Below, piece by piece: positions 1-11,338 of a DNA stretch of 64,000 bases. Numbering within the stretch: the stretch's first letter is position 1; each line of letters opens with the position of its first letter. The stretch spans positions 11,178,001 to 11,242,000 of the forward strand of contig JAZBRS010000049.1 in NCBI GenBank assembly GCA_037176725.1, written 5' to 3'. A program made the translations under genes and the position numbers. The DNA comes from Posidonia oceanica. Its lineage: Eukaryota; Streptophyta; Magnoliopsida; Alismatales; Posidoniaceae. The notes under the pieces are model-generated. The model was not told where the DNA came from, searched no databases, and was given only the letters and a program-made list of their open reading frames with translations.

Positions 1-613
1 AGTCTCTGCACGCGAGGACGATGGGGCAGTGAGTGGCGTAAAAGCGGGAAGAAGGCCGGCTTTGGCAGGTCGAGTAAGTGGGGAAGGGATGGAAGTAAGT
101 GCAGGCGCAGGCGAGGACGACGAAGTCGTTGTGGCAGGCGGCCAGTGGAGGCAGTGAGTGGAGGTCTGTGAGTGTGGAGGAAAGGATGAAAGGCAAGCCG
201 AGTAAGTGGTTTTCGTCGGCTAGTGGGTGGAGGTAGTGAGGTAGTAAGTAAGGAGGGGACGGGTGGCAGGAGACGACGACCGACAGCGGCCGCACGGAAA
301 AGGCTTGGGTGGTGGTCTGAGTTGCAGTTGAGTCGTCGGTAGACTTGGTGCCAAACTCGATCACCACTAAGCATGGCGACAAAGTCTAGTCGCCATTACA
401 CGTGGCGACTGAGCGTGCAACTCAGTGGACTAGGCTTCTATTGGGCTTGTGTTGGATTTGTGTTGTTTTAGGGTTTGGGTTGAGTTGTGAATGGGAAAAG
501 GTTGGTTTTGAATTGGTTTTGGGTAGGGTTTGGAATAGGATTCGCCATGCCATCTTCTGAGCAAGCTTCCAGAAACTCTCCAACTAAAAGTCTGTCAAAA
601 TAGGGTGTCTACA
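1..613 (-). mobile_element. Start of a Tat/Ogre-type LTR, reverse strand, cut by the window edge
   Basis: Read on the reverse strand from 613, the sequence begins TGTAGACACCCTATTTTGAC, nearly the same as the LTR starts at 28301 and 11339. It is followed by A/C-rich DNA with AAACCCTA-like motifs, as in those LTRs. No polypurine tract lies outside the TG end (positions 614 onward), so this is a 5' LTR or a solo LTR, not a 3' LTR. The rest lies left of the window. The family assignment rests on the shared terminal sequence; the insertion into the DNA at 614-1979 is inferred. Confidence 0.7.
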
Positions 614-1979
614 CTCGCAGCCGTCGATATTGGCCGACGAAGCTCGCGAGTTCCGGCACACAGCAGGGAGCCAAGAGGGGCGTGGTCGACCGTTTTGCAT
701 TGCACTCTAGCTTCCCCGCACTGCCTCCTCTCTTCCCCTGCACTCGCGAACGCCCCAGGTAGCCTCCCGCGCGTTCCCGACCTCCCACATGATCGGATGG
801 GTGCGTAGACGGCTGGCAACGATGAGCAGGGTGGAGGAGAGTGTTCGGTGGGTCATTTTCACTCCTGCTTGCATCCTCGGTCGTGCCTCGTCTCCCCCGA
901 GCCTCCACGAGCCGCGTGTAAGCCCCAGGAGCTCCCCAGTCTTCTCCATGGCCGCCGGAGTTCAAGGCCGCCGGCAATGAAACCCATTGAGTGGGGGAGA
1001 CGATCTGGCTTTTCTTCTTGTTAATTTTTAGCATGTTTCCACTCCTTTATGCATGCTCATGCTTCCCCGATCATTTTATGATTTTTTTGCATTGATTTGG
1101 TCACCCATTTTGAGCAATGAAGTCCACTGCTTGGAGCAAACTGACGCGCGTATATCATGCGCATGTTGCATGCGCGGTTTACCCGTATCAGGGCAGTGGA
1201 CAGAGCATCGGTTTGTCGCTTTCCTTTCGATTTTCATAGCACGCCTGCCTCAGACTTGGTCCTTTGGCACACTTTATCGAGGTCTCATGATATCATAGCA
1301 TTAGGCATGTCTTCTTCCACTTCGTGTTTTCATAACTTGCGCTTTGCTCACGTGATGCCATTCATATGTGAATGCACTTGGTTTTTACCTTAGGATTTCC
1401 CATCCCATGTTTGTCTATGGTTTTCCTGAGCATTTTAAGTTATTTGCAATGCATTTCTGAGCAATGAAGTCCGCTGTCTAGGCCAATGAACATTCTACAC
1501 ACATGGCATGCACATGTTGCATGCATGGACTTCACAGGACCCGGACAGGCTCTGGCCTGAGCGTTCCCTCATGTTTTTACCGTCGTTTTGGTCTTGGTTT
1601 TGCATATCCAAGTCATAAACATACTACTCCTTTATGCCTTCAAGCATGCATCATTTCTTTTGGCATTTCTTTAGTATTCATTGCGTTTTCAAGTCATGTT
1701 GCATATCGCCTTCGGCGAACAATAATCGGCATGAATAGCCTACATTAGCCACAAATGAGCAGATTGGCCTAGAAAGACCGACTTCCTCGGGCGTATCGGG
1801 GGTGGCAAACACCTTCTCCGTGCATAACAGGAGTCATTGCCCTTTCTCTGGACCGCAGTGAGATTTCCATGATTTTCATTTTGCATGAGTTTTCTCGCAT
1901 GTTTTCCCACATTCGGTCTTCCTAGTCTTCCAGTTTTAATAGATTAGGTGGCGACTCCATTTTTTCTTGATTTTCCTCC
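614..1979 (+). mobile_element. Left part of an older Tat-type LTR, split by the large element
   Basis: The stretch has a GC-rich part (about 614-1000), a CATG-rich part with two related copies about 340 bp apart (near 1118-1215 and 1459-1565), and a 3' part (1690-1979) that matches 57490-57790 closely. The match includes the GAAAGACCG...CGTATCGGGGG motif and the TTTAATAGATTAGGTGGCGA motif. The homology continues at 33390-33520, so this LTR was interrupted by the insertion at 1980. No coding function is seen; the short ORFs here have no recognisable domain. Confidence 0.7.
1975..1979. repeat. Target-site duplication CCTCC of the large element (left copy)
   Basis: CCTCC directly precedes the 5' LTR and recurs at 33390-33394 directly after the CA end of the 3' LTR. 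A 5-bp duplication is the normal size for Ty3/gypsy integrase. Both copies lie inside the interrupted older LTR. Confidence 0.85.
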
Positions 1980-2049
1980 AATAGACACCCCATTTTGACG
2001 TGCTCATTCGGTGGTTCTCTTAGAAACCCTTTTTTTTAACCCAAAACCA

Positions 2050-2165
2050 CTCTCCAAAACCCTAGAAAAACTCTAGGTAAACCTCTCTTAAAATCCTAGA
2101 AAAGCTCTAAGTTTGCATCTCCTAAACCCTAGGTTAGCATTTAAACCCTAGGTCAAACCCTAGGT
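2050..2165 (+). promoter_or_regulatory. Cluster of telo-box-like motifs in the LTR
   Basis: AAACCCTAG occurs at 2057-2065, 2124-2132, 2143-2151 and 2155-2163, with further CCTAG variants between. AAACCCTA is the plant telo box, known from promoters of ribosomal-protein and other growth-related genes and also as plant telomere-like sequence. The matching stretch of the 3' LTR (28370-28490) keeps fewer perfect copies. A promoter role is inferred only. Confidence 0.45.
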
Positions 2166-2189
2166 TAGCACAGGACACACCCATGCATA

Positions 2190-3000
2190 AGCCAAGCCAA
2201 GCCCTTCTCCTTCTTTCTTCACTTCTTTTCTTTTCCTTCTTTTTTCTTCTTCTTCTTTCTCTTCTTTTTTTCTCTTTTTTTCTCTCTTTTTCTCCTTCTT
2301 TTCCTTTCTTTCTTTCTTTTTCTCTTTTCTTTATTTTCTTTTATTTTATTTTAGTCTATTTTTTATTTGATTTTTACTTTCTTTTTCTTCCTTTCCTTCC
2401 TTCCGCTCCTCTTCTTCTTTCTTTTCTACCTTTTTTCCTTAAGCCCAACCCACTTCTTCTCCTCTCCTTTTCTTCTTCCCCTTTTTCTTATTTTCCAGCA
2501 ACCCATTAGGCCCAGCCCAACTCCTTCCCCCTTTCTTTCTCTCTTTCTTTCTTTCTTTCTTTCCTCCATCCCCTCTTTCCATATTTCTTTTTTCTTTTTT
2601 CTTTTTTCTTTTTTTGTTGTTTCCAGCCCAGCCCAACTACCCCATCTCTTTTATTTCCTTTTCTTTTTTTGGGCCAGGCCCAGCCCACCAACTCCTTCGC
2701 CCTTTCTTTCTTTCTCTCTTTCTTTCTTTCTTTCTTTCTTCCACCCCCTCCTTCTTTATTTCTTTTTCCTTTTTTGTTTCAGGCCCGGCCCAGCAACCTT
2801 TTTTCCTTCTTTTTTCTTTTTTCTCCTCCTCCCTCAAGCCCGGCCCATGGCCCTTCCTCCTTCTCCTTCTTCTTCTTTTTTTTCATTTTTTCTCTCCCAC
2901 GCACCTTCTGCCACCTCTTCCTTCTGCTTCTTCCATCTCCTTCTTATCCCTTCACCTCCTTCTTATCCTTCCACCACTTACTCCCTCTCCCATCGAACAC
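2190..3000 (+). repeat. Long pyrimidine tract with GGCCCA motifs
   Basis: About 800 bp are almost purely C/T on this strand, with TTTC microsatellite runs. They are interrupted at intervals by motifs such as GGCCCAGCCCA (2509, about 2678, 2781, 2841). GGCCCA read in reverse is TGGGCC, the plant site II element. The same tract recurs at 28510-29280. The ORFs across it, rich in Phe, Ser and Leu, are composition artefacts. Confidence 0.8.
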
Positions 3001-4379
3001 TAACTTCACTAACTTCCCACCGAAATCCCTCCTCCAAACCCGCTCTCATGCACAAACAGGGCCAGCCTCTGCACAGCCTCACCTCACCGCTGAATTGCCA
3101 CTCCCAAGCCTCTGCCTTACCCCCTCACCACCTCTGGCAATTCACCTCACCACACACACAATTCCCAGCTCTCCAGCACCTAGAATTCCCTCCGCATTCT
3201 CCCCCAGAACCCATCTTCTTCCCCAGCTTCCCACTGCTCGCACCACTGCAATCCACACTCACCCAGCCTCGCATGCATTCCAGACCATCACCACCATCCT
3301 CCCTAACCTCCCACGATCCCAGAGAGCGTGAGAACCACCGGAGAGAGCCACAGTATTGCCCTGTTCACCAAAATTTGCCTTGCACACCCAAAATCCGCTT
3401 TTCCTCTCTGAGCCGTGGAATCCACTTCTGAATGCATCTGGAGCATCCTAGGTGCGCCAGCAACTCGCCCGCATCCCACCGCACGCTTCCCAGCCTCCCG
3501 TGTGCCTCCGCGAGCCCTCACCGGATAGCTGCACCCACCGCAGGTCGTCAGCGCAGCTCAGCCTCCCGCACAAGTAACTGGATGCACTTTCAAGTTCCTA
3601 GCATGCATGCCTTGCTTCTTAGCTTTTTAATTAATTATTTCGCGCTTTATATCGTCTGTCGAGCTCCGCCACGAGGTCTGTCTTCCCCGGCGACGGCCAG
3701 CCCCTGCCGATGCCCGTTCGGTGTTCCAGGCTATCGCCGCCCTTCCGCTACTTCCGGCCAGCTCTGCCTAGCCTCCAGCAGCCCGTTCCGGTGCCCAGCA
3801 GCAGCTCCCTCCGCCTTGGACTTCGCCAGACTCCTCTATAAAATTTTGCAAAGGTCGGCCAGCAGCTCCGCAGCCCTCCACGCGCCTCCGGTAGCACCAG
3901 CACCTCCGCAGCACTCGCCTGCAGCCTCTAGACGTCGCCACAGCAGCCGTAGCCTACCGGAAACACCGCACAGCAGTTGTCTTCCCCGGCGAGCTTCTGC
4001 AGCTTCGCCACACATCAGACCAGCTCCGACCCTCTAGATTGCTCCTCGAGCTCTACCAGACATCCAGCGACTCAACCCAGCACCGCCTGCCGTCTTCCAC
4101 AGCCTCCAACAGCCTCTCCACCTTCGGCAGCATCTGCAGAAAGCCACCGAGGTCAGCAGACCGCCTCCGGCACCGCCACGCACTGCCGGCACCGCCACGC
4201 ACTGCCGACACCACCGCCGTGCTCCTACGCACCACTCGCAGCTTCCTGGGCCATCAGCTTGGCCTGCCGCCCGCCGGACCGCCGCCAACGCAGCTTCTTC
4301 TCCAACGCAGTGCTGCAGTGCCCGTGATTCACTGTAGCACTGTAGCTGTTAAGTTAAATTTTTTATTTTTCGTTTAATT

Positions 4380-5930
4380 GCATGCATTGCATTAAGGCCC
4401 CTAGGTTTATTTATGTTTGCATTTAGGTCCTTGCATCAATCAAAATCATTTAATTTTGCATTTAAACTATACTACATTAAAATAAAGTACTGCATGTTTT
4501 TCTATTTGCATTTCAGTCCAGTGTTAGCTTAAGTTATTTAAATTTGTTTGCATGCATTGCATTAAGGCCCCTATGTTTATTTAAGATTGCTTTTAAGTCC
4601 TGCATCAATTAAAAGCATTTAATTCAGCATTTTAACTTTATTACATTGCATTTAAATCCTATGCTTTAGTTTATTTGCATCTAAGTCCTTAATTAAATCA
4701 CAGTATGCATTTAATTTTAGATTTTACCTTACTGCATTGCATTTGAATCCCCATGCTTTAATTTATTTGCATCTAGTTCCTCAATTAATTACAGCATGCA
4801 TTTAATTCTTAGTTTTTATTTTACTACATTGCATTTGCATCCCTAGCTTTTAATTTAATTGCATATTAGTCCTGCATCAATTGAAATGTCATTTAATCTA
4901 CATTTTAGACTTTATTGCATTACTGAAAAACCTAGCGTGTTCTGAAAATTGCACTTAAGTCCTGTAACATGTTTATATGTGATTTAAATGTGATTTTCTT
5001 GGCCTTATTGCATTGTAAATAAGTCCTAAGGGTTTTAATATTTGCATTTAGGTCCTGTTTTGTATTAAACTGTGATTTAAATTTAAATGTTAACCTTATT
5101 ACATTGCAATAAAGTCCAGTAAGTTTTAAAAATTACATTAAGGTCCTGTCTGCATCTAGGAGTCCTTTAATTGCATTCTTTTTTAACTGCATTGCATTGC
5201 ATGTTAATTTTGCACTTTATTTAATTGCCTTAAGGACTTGCTTGCATCTAGAAGTCTTTTAATTGCATTTCTAAAGCTAATCTGGCATTGCATTTTAATC
5301 CTGCATTAAACTTTAAATTGCATATAAGTCCTGCCTGCCTCTAGAAGCCATTAAATGTTATTTATTAACTTCATTGGCATTGAATTTGCATCCTGCATTT
5401 GCATATAAGCCCTGCATGCATTAATCTCTGCTTTTAATATCATTTAGCTGCCATGCTGCACTGCAATCATATACAACAATCATTTTAATTGCATATCTTA
5501 ACTGTTGCATGCTTTAATTATCATCACTGCATTGCACATCATCTGGCATGTTTTCCTGCATTGCATATAGGCCTACATGTCGCATGCATTTACCTTTGAA
5601 GCCCTGTATTGCATTTAAACCCTATAGTTTTCTTTTATTGCATATAGGTCCCTACCTTTTCCTGCATCATGCATTCTTACATTTAATGTTGCATTTAGCT
5701 TCTGCATGCATGCCATATTGCATTGCTAGTTTCTTTTTACATCTTGATTGTTGCATTGCATACTTTTGCCATGTTTTGCACATAGGCTCCTGTATTTTCC
5801 TAAATTGTACTTAGGTCCCTACATTTGCATTCTTGCATGCATAGCATTCCCATATCATCGCATATAGTTCCCATGCATCCATTTAGGTATTGTTAGCCTC
5901 CTAACATGTAAGACACCTTGCATTACACAC
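4380..5930 (+). repeat. Degenerate GCATTGCATTTAGGTCC-type repeats
   Basis: The stretch is a decayed tandem array. Short units combine TTGCATTTA with (A/G)GTCCTGCAT and TTAATT, recurring every few tens of bases. It matches 30670-32200 in the other LTR, and a related version fills 13960-14700 of the solo LTR. There is no coding potential. Confidence 0.7.
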
Positions 5931-6234
5931 TTAGGGCTAATTTACACTTAGACCCCTGCCTAGTCCACTTTTGCTGGTCCTTGAGCCATCTGACGTGTTT
6001 TCTGAATAACTTTTGATTGGACCGTTGGATCTTCACGATCTAGCTATCCTGGTCTTCCTGGTTGAATGATCTTTCATTCTAACCAAAGTTATTTTAGATC
6101 AGGCCTCAGATCTTCAAGATAAGCCCATCTGAAGCACTACATAGCACTCATTGCCTTGTCATTTGCATTGCGTGCATCGTTCTCGAGATCTGCTTTCTCG
6201 TGCATGTAGATTAGGCTTTGTCGCCCCTACTTTT

Positions 6235-6560
6235 GTTTTCTTTGGCATATTGCCTGCATTGCATCATTTTTCGCACCCACTTTTGTTTTCTTTTTGCATA
6301 TCGCTTGCATCGCACCGTTTTCCGCACCTGCTTTTGTTTTCTCTTGCATATCACCTGCATTGCATCTTTTGCCACACCCACTTTTGTTTTCTTTGGCATA
6401 TTGCCTACATTGCATCGTTTCCCGTGCCCGCTTTTGCTTTCTTTTTCATATCACCTGCATTTGCACCGTTTTCCGCACCAACTTTCGCTTTCCTTTGCAT
6501 GTCACTTGCATTGCATGGTTTTCATTGCTGTTTTGTTTTATCGCCTGCATTTGCATTAGG
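6235..6560 (+). repeat. About six 51-bp tandem repeats in the LTR
   Basis: Units begin near 6240, 6291, 6342, 6392, 6442 and 6493. Each carries GCATAT, CGCCTGCATTGCAT, CCGCACC and CTTTTGTTTTC. The same array is at 32510-32830 in the 3' LTR. Because the period is a multiple of three, both strands show repetitive Cys/Phe/His-rich or Lys-rich ORFs that are not genes. Confidence 0.8.
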
Positions 6561-6718
6561 GCGATGATGCTTATTGCCTAAGAGTTTTCACGAACCAGGG
6601 CTTGCCCGTTCGGAACACTAGCAGCGTTGCTGAGCAAATAGATTGCACGTTTAATCTCCCATGTATAGCATTCAGGCATTTAGGCATTTAGGCATTAGGC
6701 ATGCATCTTTTGGCATAT

Positions 6719-6800
6719 GCGAGCGAGCTAAGCCTAGAAAGATCGATTCTCGAACGTATCGGGGTGCCTAACACCTTCCCCGTGCGTAACAGGAGCCCTT
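6719..6800 (+). promoter_or_regulatory. Conserved LTR module with a potential hairpin
   Basis: The core GTATCGGGGTGCCTAACACC is followed by TTCCCCGTGCGTAACAGGAG. It can pair CGGGG with CCCCG and GTG with CAC around a CCTAA loop. Close copies sit at 1770-1835, 16590-16655, 33010-33075 and 57566-57632, that is, in every LTR here that reaches this region, across at least three families. Comparable motifs occur in Tat/Ogre LTRs of other plants, from memory and unchecked. Its function (for example RNA processing, 3' end formation or packaging) is unknown. Confidence 0.6.
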
Positions 6801-7115
6801 GCCCAGTCTCTTGGCGCGTAATGACCGTATTGCCCATATCCTAGGCACGAGCCACATTTGCATTGCATTTGCATTCTTTCTCTCTTTCTTTTTTGGCGTG
6901 ATTTATCATGCTTCCCCCGGTTTTCCTTGTCTCCCAATTTAATAGACATGGTGGCGACTCTGATTTGTCTTATCTTTTCTTTTTCCTTTTCTGCCAACGT
7001 TTCCGAGTTGAGTTTCCCTCCTTGGATTCCACCGCATATAGTGAACCTAGTTCCGATCGGTGCATGCGAGCTTTGGCATCGTGCATGTACGATCTGAATT
7101 TCAAGATTACTACAG

Positions 7116-7133
7116 TGGCGACTCCGCTGGGGA
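7116..7133 (+). other. Primer-binding site
   Basis: TGGCGACTCCGCTGGGGA starts two bases after the CA end of the 5' LTR. It begins with TGG, the complement of the CCA tail of a tRNA. The position and sequence fit the tRNA-Arg-type primer site used by Ogre/Tat elements; the tRNA identity is from knowledge of the lineage and is not proven here. Confidence 0.8.
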
Positions 7134-7440
7134 AGCGGAATCTCCAGCGGATACTCCGCTAGGGATTCTAGGCTTCGGCTTTCGCTTTGGCTTCCTCGCC
7201 CGCTTACATTTTGCATTTCTTTGCTTGCCTTGTGCTTTTGCATACCGTGTCTGTTTGCTTGCCTGCCTGTGTCGGCTCCCTGCAGAGTCGCACAGTGGCG
7301 ACTCTACTGGGGAGCTGTGCTCTAGCTTTCGCTTCTGGCTTCCTCGCCGCTTGCATTTGGCATCTTTGTTTGCCTTTTTCTTTTGCATGCCTTGTCTGTT
7401 TGCTTGCTTGCCTGTGCCTTACTGCTTGCTTTGCTTTTAC
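7116..7440 (+). repeat. Tandem duplication of primer-binding site plus leader
   Basis: A second copy, TGGCGACTCTACTGGGGA, lies at 7296-7313, 180 bp after the first. The following leader is also repeated: GCTTTCGCTT..GGCTTCCTCGCC and GTCTGTTTGCTTGC are present in both 7150-7270 and 7314-7420. A shorter PBS-like TGGCGACTC is also present inside the LTR at 6952-6960. Confidence 0.75.
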
Positions 7441-8507
7441 GTGCTTTACTACTTACCTGCCTTTATTTATTTTATTGGCTTGCTTATCCTTACTTTATTT
7501 CCTGCATTATGCATGCCTAAATATTTGCGTGACGCACTATGCCTGCCTTTTGGGTGGTGAATGCTTTCTTTTACACTAATACTATGCCACTACACATGCA
7601 CATGCCATGTATACCTGCATTTTCATATGATAAGTGTTTTCCCTTCACTATCATGTCCACAGCACTAGCACATACCATGCGCATGCCTTTTGCAATGATT
7701 TGTGTTGCTTGCTTGCCATGTCTGGGTGATTTTCTTCCCCTTTTGCACTTAGCCTAAGGACAATTAGAGACTGATTGCTTCCCCCACGGCTAACTAAAAA
7801 CGGCAAGTAAAAAAAATCAACTCTAGGAGCAACTAGAGACTGCAACACACCTGCATCCCCTTGGAGTTAATAAACTGTGCAAGATAAAACTCTAAGCATT
7901 TGCACAAAGCATCATATAAGGCATGCATTCTTCTCATCTGAGTCCACCTACAGTCTGAGAAGTACAGTCCCGGTCTCTTGTTCGGTTGCTTTGGCACAAG
8001 ATGAGTTGGTCGGTCTGTCCCCCTTATCAGGGGTCGCGTCGGTGCTACTAGAGGGTACAGCTCATGCTTCGGCAGGGTCAAGGCCACTAACGCATCACCC
8101 GTTGTACCTGAGCTTTGGACCAGGGTCTAGACGAGACATACTTTTTCTAGCCTAAGTCGGTGACCTGTACACCCGTGAGCGTCCGAAGTAGAATACCTAC
8201 TAGGACACACTAGATTGGTGAGGGAGAGCATGCTAGAAAGCATACATCTGCATTCATAACATACATTTAAGCATTTGCATTTTACTTTCGGGTTCCAACC
8301 CTTGCTTTTGTTTGCCTTTCGCGCAGAGGTCAGTGAGCGAGTTCCTTTGCTGGAGCTCGAGTGCTTTCTCTTGCTGACACCCCCTGTCGCAACACTTACT
8401 TCCGACCATCCTCTTCTGAGCTACTCGCCTTTACGACGATAGCTCCCCCTAGGATTCGTCCTCTTGCCCCCTGTCGCTGCCCTGTGATCACTCGCTCTCG
8501 GTCAGCG
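7441..8507 (+). other. Untranslated leader of the retroelement
   Basis: About 1.1 kb lie between the duplicated primer site and the first supported gag Met (8508). It is T/C-rich to 7740, then mixed. No ORF of the Ogre ORF1 type and no domain was recognised. A splice or packaging signal could lie here but cannot be picked out. Confidence 0.6.
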
Positions 8508-11338
8508 ATGGCCCAGTTTGTTGGTGATTCCCAGGCTCCTATTGCCCCAGAGGGGGTTCCCGTTTTGGCCCCTCCGACTCTCGCCTAGGCTCCCTCTGTA
8601 CCAACGTCTCCTTCTCTGGTACAGTTGTCTCCCCTCTATTCTATGGGACAGTGGCAGACTCCGCTGGACCCAGTTGTCGAGTCCATCTCGGTATCCGCCG
8701 CCCACGCTCCCGAGGCACCACTGACTCCTTCTTCTCAAGATTATGTCACTTTTGACACCCACCCTACTGCGGCGACTTCCGCCATAGGACCTCCGCCTCC
8801 TGGACAATCTACGTCCCGGCCTTTTGACTCTAGTCCCCCGCCGGTCCTGTAATTCGGAGCACCCACCGACGGGTCCCTCGAGGTGCAATACCAGCAGCTG
8901 ATGGAGACTGCCCAGAGACTACAGGGCATGGCTCTATCTCTTCACCCTTCCTTCACTCCTACTGCTCCCGAGGCTCCTTTGCGGCCTGCTCTTACTTCTC
9001 AGGCATTCCCTTTTGCACCCCCACCTAGACCATCACCTCAGCTGCTCACTGCTCCGGCGATGGGGGCTCAGCTTTCGCCTCCCGCATTTGCACAACACCC
9101 TGCACAGCATATTCCTCCACCACCTGGTGGCCAGTCCTTCGGGCTGGTTGGAGCACAGTATCCTGCAGGCCCGCTGCCCGGCATCATGCCGGTGCAGCAG
9201 CTGTCGCTCCCGCACTATGCATCACCCACTGCACAACATACTAGCTTCTCTTACCCCCTGCATCGGTAATTTCCTACCCCAACATGCATTCCAGCACACA
9301 CAACACCTTTGCACGGATACGCCGCCCATCCCGTCGCTCCACTAGGCGACACAATGGTGGATCCGAAGGAGCACCTTGGTGCGACCCTGCCGACGTATGC
9401 GGTCCCCACCCCTGCTACCCCATCACCTCTGGCAGCTAATGCAGACCCCATCAATAACAAGATGGACGTCTTAGAGAAAGCACTACGTCTAGTGCAGGGC
9501 ATTGACCTCCAGTCCTACCAATTCTGAGACCTCTGCTATTTCGCAGAGGTGGTGCTCCCACCGAAGTTTTGCATCCCGGTCTTTGACAAATACAATGGTA
9601 GAGGCTGCCCAATCGCACATCTAAAGGCATACTGTGGAGATCTCGCTCAGCTCTAGGCTGACGAGAGGTTGCTAATCCGCTTGTTCCAGAAAAGTCTGAC
9701 TGGCCCTACGCTCAAGTGGTTCACCTCGCTTGATATGGCCACCATCAGGACGTGGAACGACCTTAGCCAAGCGTTCTTGGGACAATACTCCTTCAACCTT
9801 GACCTAGTCCCAAAACGTGCGGACCTAGTCGCAACAAAGCAGAACCCCAACGAGCTGTTTGGGGAGTATGTCGGCCGCTGGCGCGCCCTTGCCTCACAGG
9901 TTCGAGATAGACCCTCTGACGAAGAGTCCCTCGAGATTGTGATCGGAGGTGCACAGCCCGCTACTAGGGCTCTGCTCAGCATTCAACCCGTCATGACCTT
10001 CGCAGCACTGATTCGGCCCAGCACCTGCGTAGTGAGTTCGCTACGGAGTGGCAACTTCCCGGTGCTCTCTGCATTTGTCAAGCAGGCAACCATCAACAGC
10101 ACCAGCAGCAGCACCAGCAACAACAACAGCAGTAGCACCAGCAGCCGTCCTAAGAGGAAGGACTCACCGAAAGCCGCTGTCGCGTACGTCGACCCCTCGC
10201 CCGCGCCCGTGCCTGTTCTTCTGTCGGTTCGGCCTCCCCCGAATCAGGTAGTGTACGCACCAGCACCTAGGGCACCCCCCACACCACAAATCACTACCAC
10301 CGCCCAACCGGTGTACCCTGCCGCACCGATCCGGCAAGCGCAGCCCCAGGGGCCAAGGCGACATTTCAGAGAGCGGTGTCAATTCACTCCACTGGTGTAA
10401 TCGCTGAATGTCGTCCTCCCTAGGGTCGCGTCATTGTTGAGGTTTCCCGAGCTTCGCCCGCCGCCAAATCTACTTCCGTATTGGCATAAGGCGAATCTTT
10501 TTTACGACTTTCATCGAGCCGTAGGGCACTCGATGAATAGTTGCCTCACTTTGCGAGACGCCATTCAGAATCTGATCAAATCGGGAACGATTACGATCCA
10601 CACGCACGAGGCACCCATTTCTGCTCCCCAATCAGCATTAGCCCCTGCATTAGCATTAGCATCCTCTCGTCCCAGCATCGTCCACCAGCCTCTGCCGAAG
10701 CATTCCAATCCGGAAGGCGCAGGGACCTCAGGAATCTACTCTCTCTCTCCCCTTCTGGGCCTACTACGTCTGTGGTAGACCCCTCCGAGCTCATTCATTA
10801 TGTCTCAGAGCCCTTTCCTCTCTCCCTCTATCGTGCGGCTATCGGCGGCTCCAAGTCGAATATTCTTATGATCCGACCGCGTGCCAGGCCAGAGCGTTCT
10901 ATCGTGCGCCCTACCATGCATCCTCAGGCTCCTGCCCTTGTTCACCTTCAGGCAAGACCCCAAACCCCTGCCTCCATCTTAGGAAGATCCCAGTTAGGAC
11001 CCCCTGTCAGCCTACTAGCTAGGTCTCAGCTAGGGCCTCCAGCAACCTACCCGCAGCACCCATCCCCCCATTGCCCAGCAAATACCCCTGTAACCCCTCT
11101 TGTGCTCGCAACACATGCTCCGGTGGTTATTAACCTAACCAGGGACATCCATCACGTGTCCTACAACTACGCCACGGAAATGTGCGTGAAAGTCACGCGA
11201 TCGGGGAGGGTCTACAAGCCCACAGCACCAGTGGTAAGGCCTAGCCGTCCAGCACCCACTGCACCCCCACCAGCAAGCCAACCTGCAGCACCCCCAGCAT
11301 CAGGCCAACCCCCTACACCTAGCATAGCAGAGCCTACC
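8508..11338 (+). pseudogene. gag: gag (capsid region and degenerate zinc knuckle), decayed
   Basis: The frame starting at ATG 8508 runs to about 10750 with in-frame stops at 8586, 8850, 9267, 9525, 9654 and 10398. The N-terminal part is Pro/Gln/Ala-rich. The capsid-like core at about 9570-9990 carries LKWFTSL, a Trp-rich helix and F.GQYSFN, typical of plant Retrotrans_gag. A knuckle-like segment at 10497-10556 has YDFH..VGHSMNSC, where the usual first Cys is replaced, so zinc binding is doubtful. A +1/-1 shift near 10750 moves the reading to another frame, which runs on to 11338. There the solo LTR interrupts it. The start choice rests on frame continuity only. Confidence 0.75.
11334..11338. 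repeat. Target-site duplication CTACC of the solo LTR (left copy)
   Basis: CTACC precedes the TG at 11339 and is repeated at 17011-17015 directly after the terminal CA. Deleting one copy plus the LTR restores an uninterrupted reading frame between 11338 and 17016. Confidence 0.9.

Larger units (their letters stand above)
1980..7114 (+). repeat. 5' LTR of the large element
   Basis: It is colinear with 28301-33389 along its full length. In order it has: a start with AAACCCTAG motifs (1980-2165), an approximately 800-bp pyrimidine tract (2190-3000), a GC-rich Pro/Ser/Ala-coding-like stretch (3430-4340), an AT-rich stretch of GCATTGCATTT-type degenerate repeats (4380-5930), about six 51-bp repeats (6235-6560), and a conserved 3' module ending ATTACTACA. 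The first two bases are AA where the other LTR copy has TG, so the terminal dinucleotide is lost at this end only. Long ORFs in this LTR are low-complexity by-products of the repeats. Confidence 0.9.

Noticed and set aside
2050..2165. An interstitial telomere remnant, from AAACCCTA motifs
   Set aside because: Motifs are not in tandem and recur at the same place in other LTRs, so they belong to the LTR.
2367..3431. A 354-codon Phe/Ser/Pro-rich ORF and its Lys/Glu-rich reverse shadows
   Set aside because: Caused by the pyrimidine tract of the LTR; the same happens at 28504-29310. No domain or start context.
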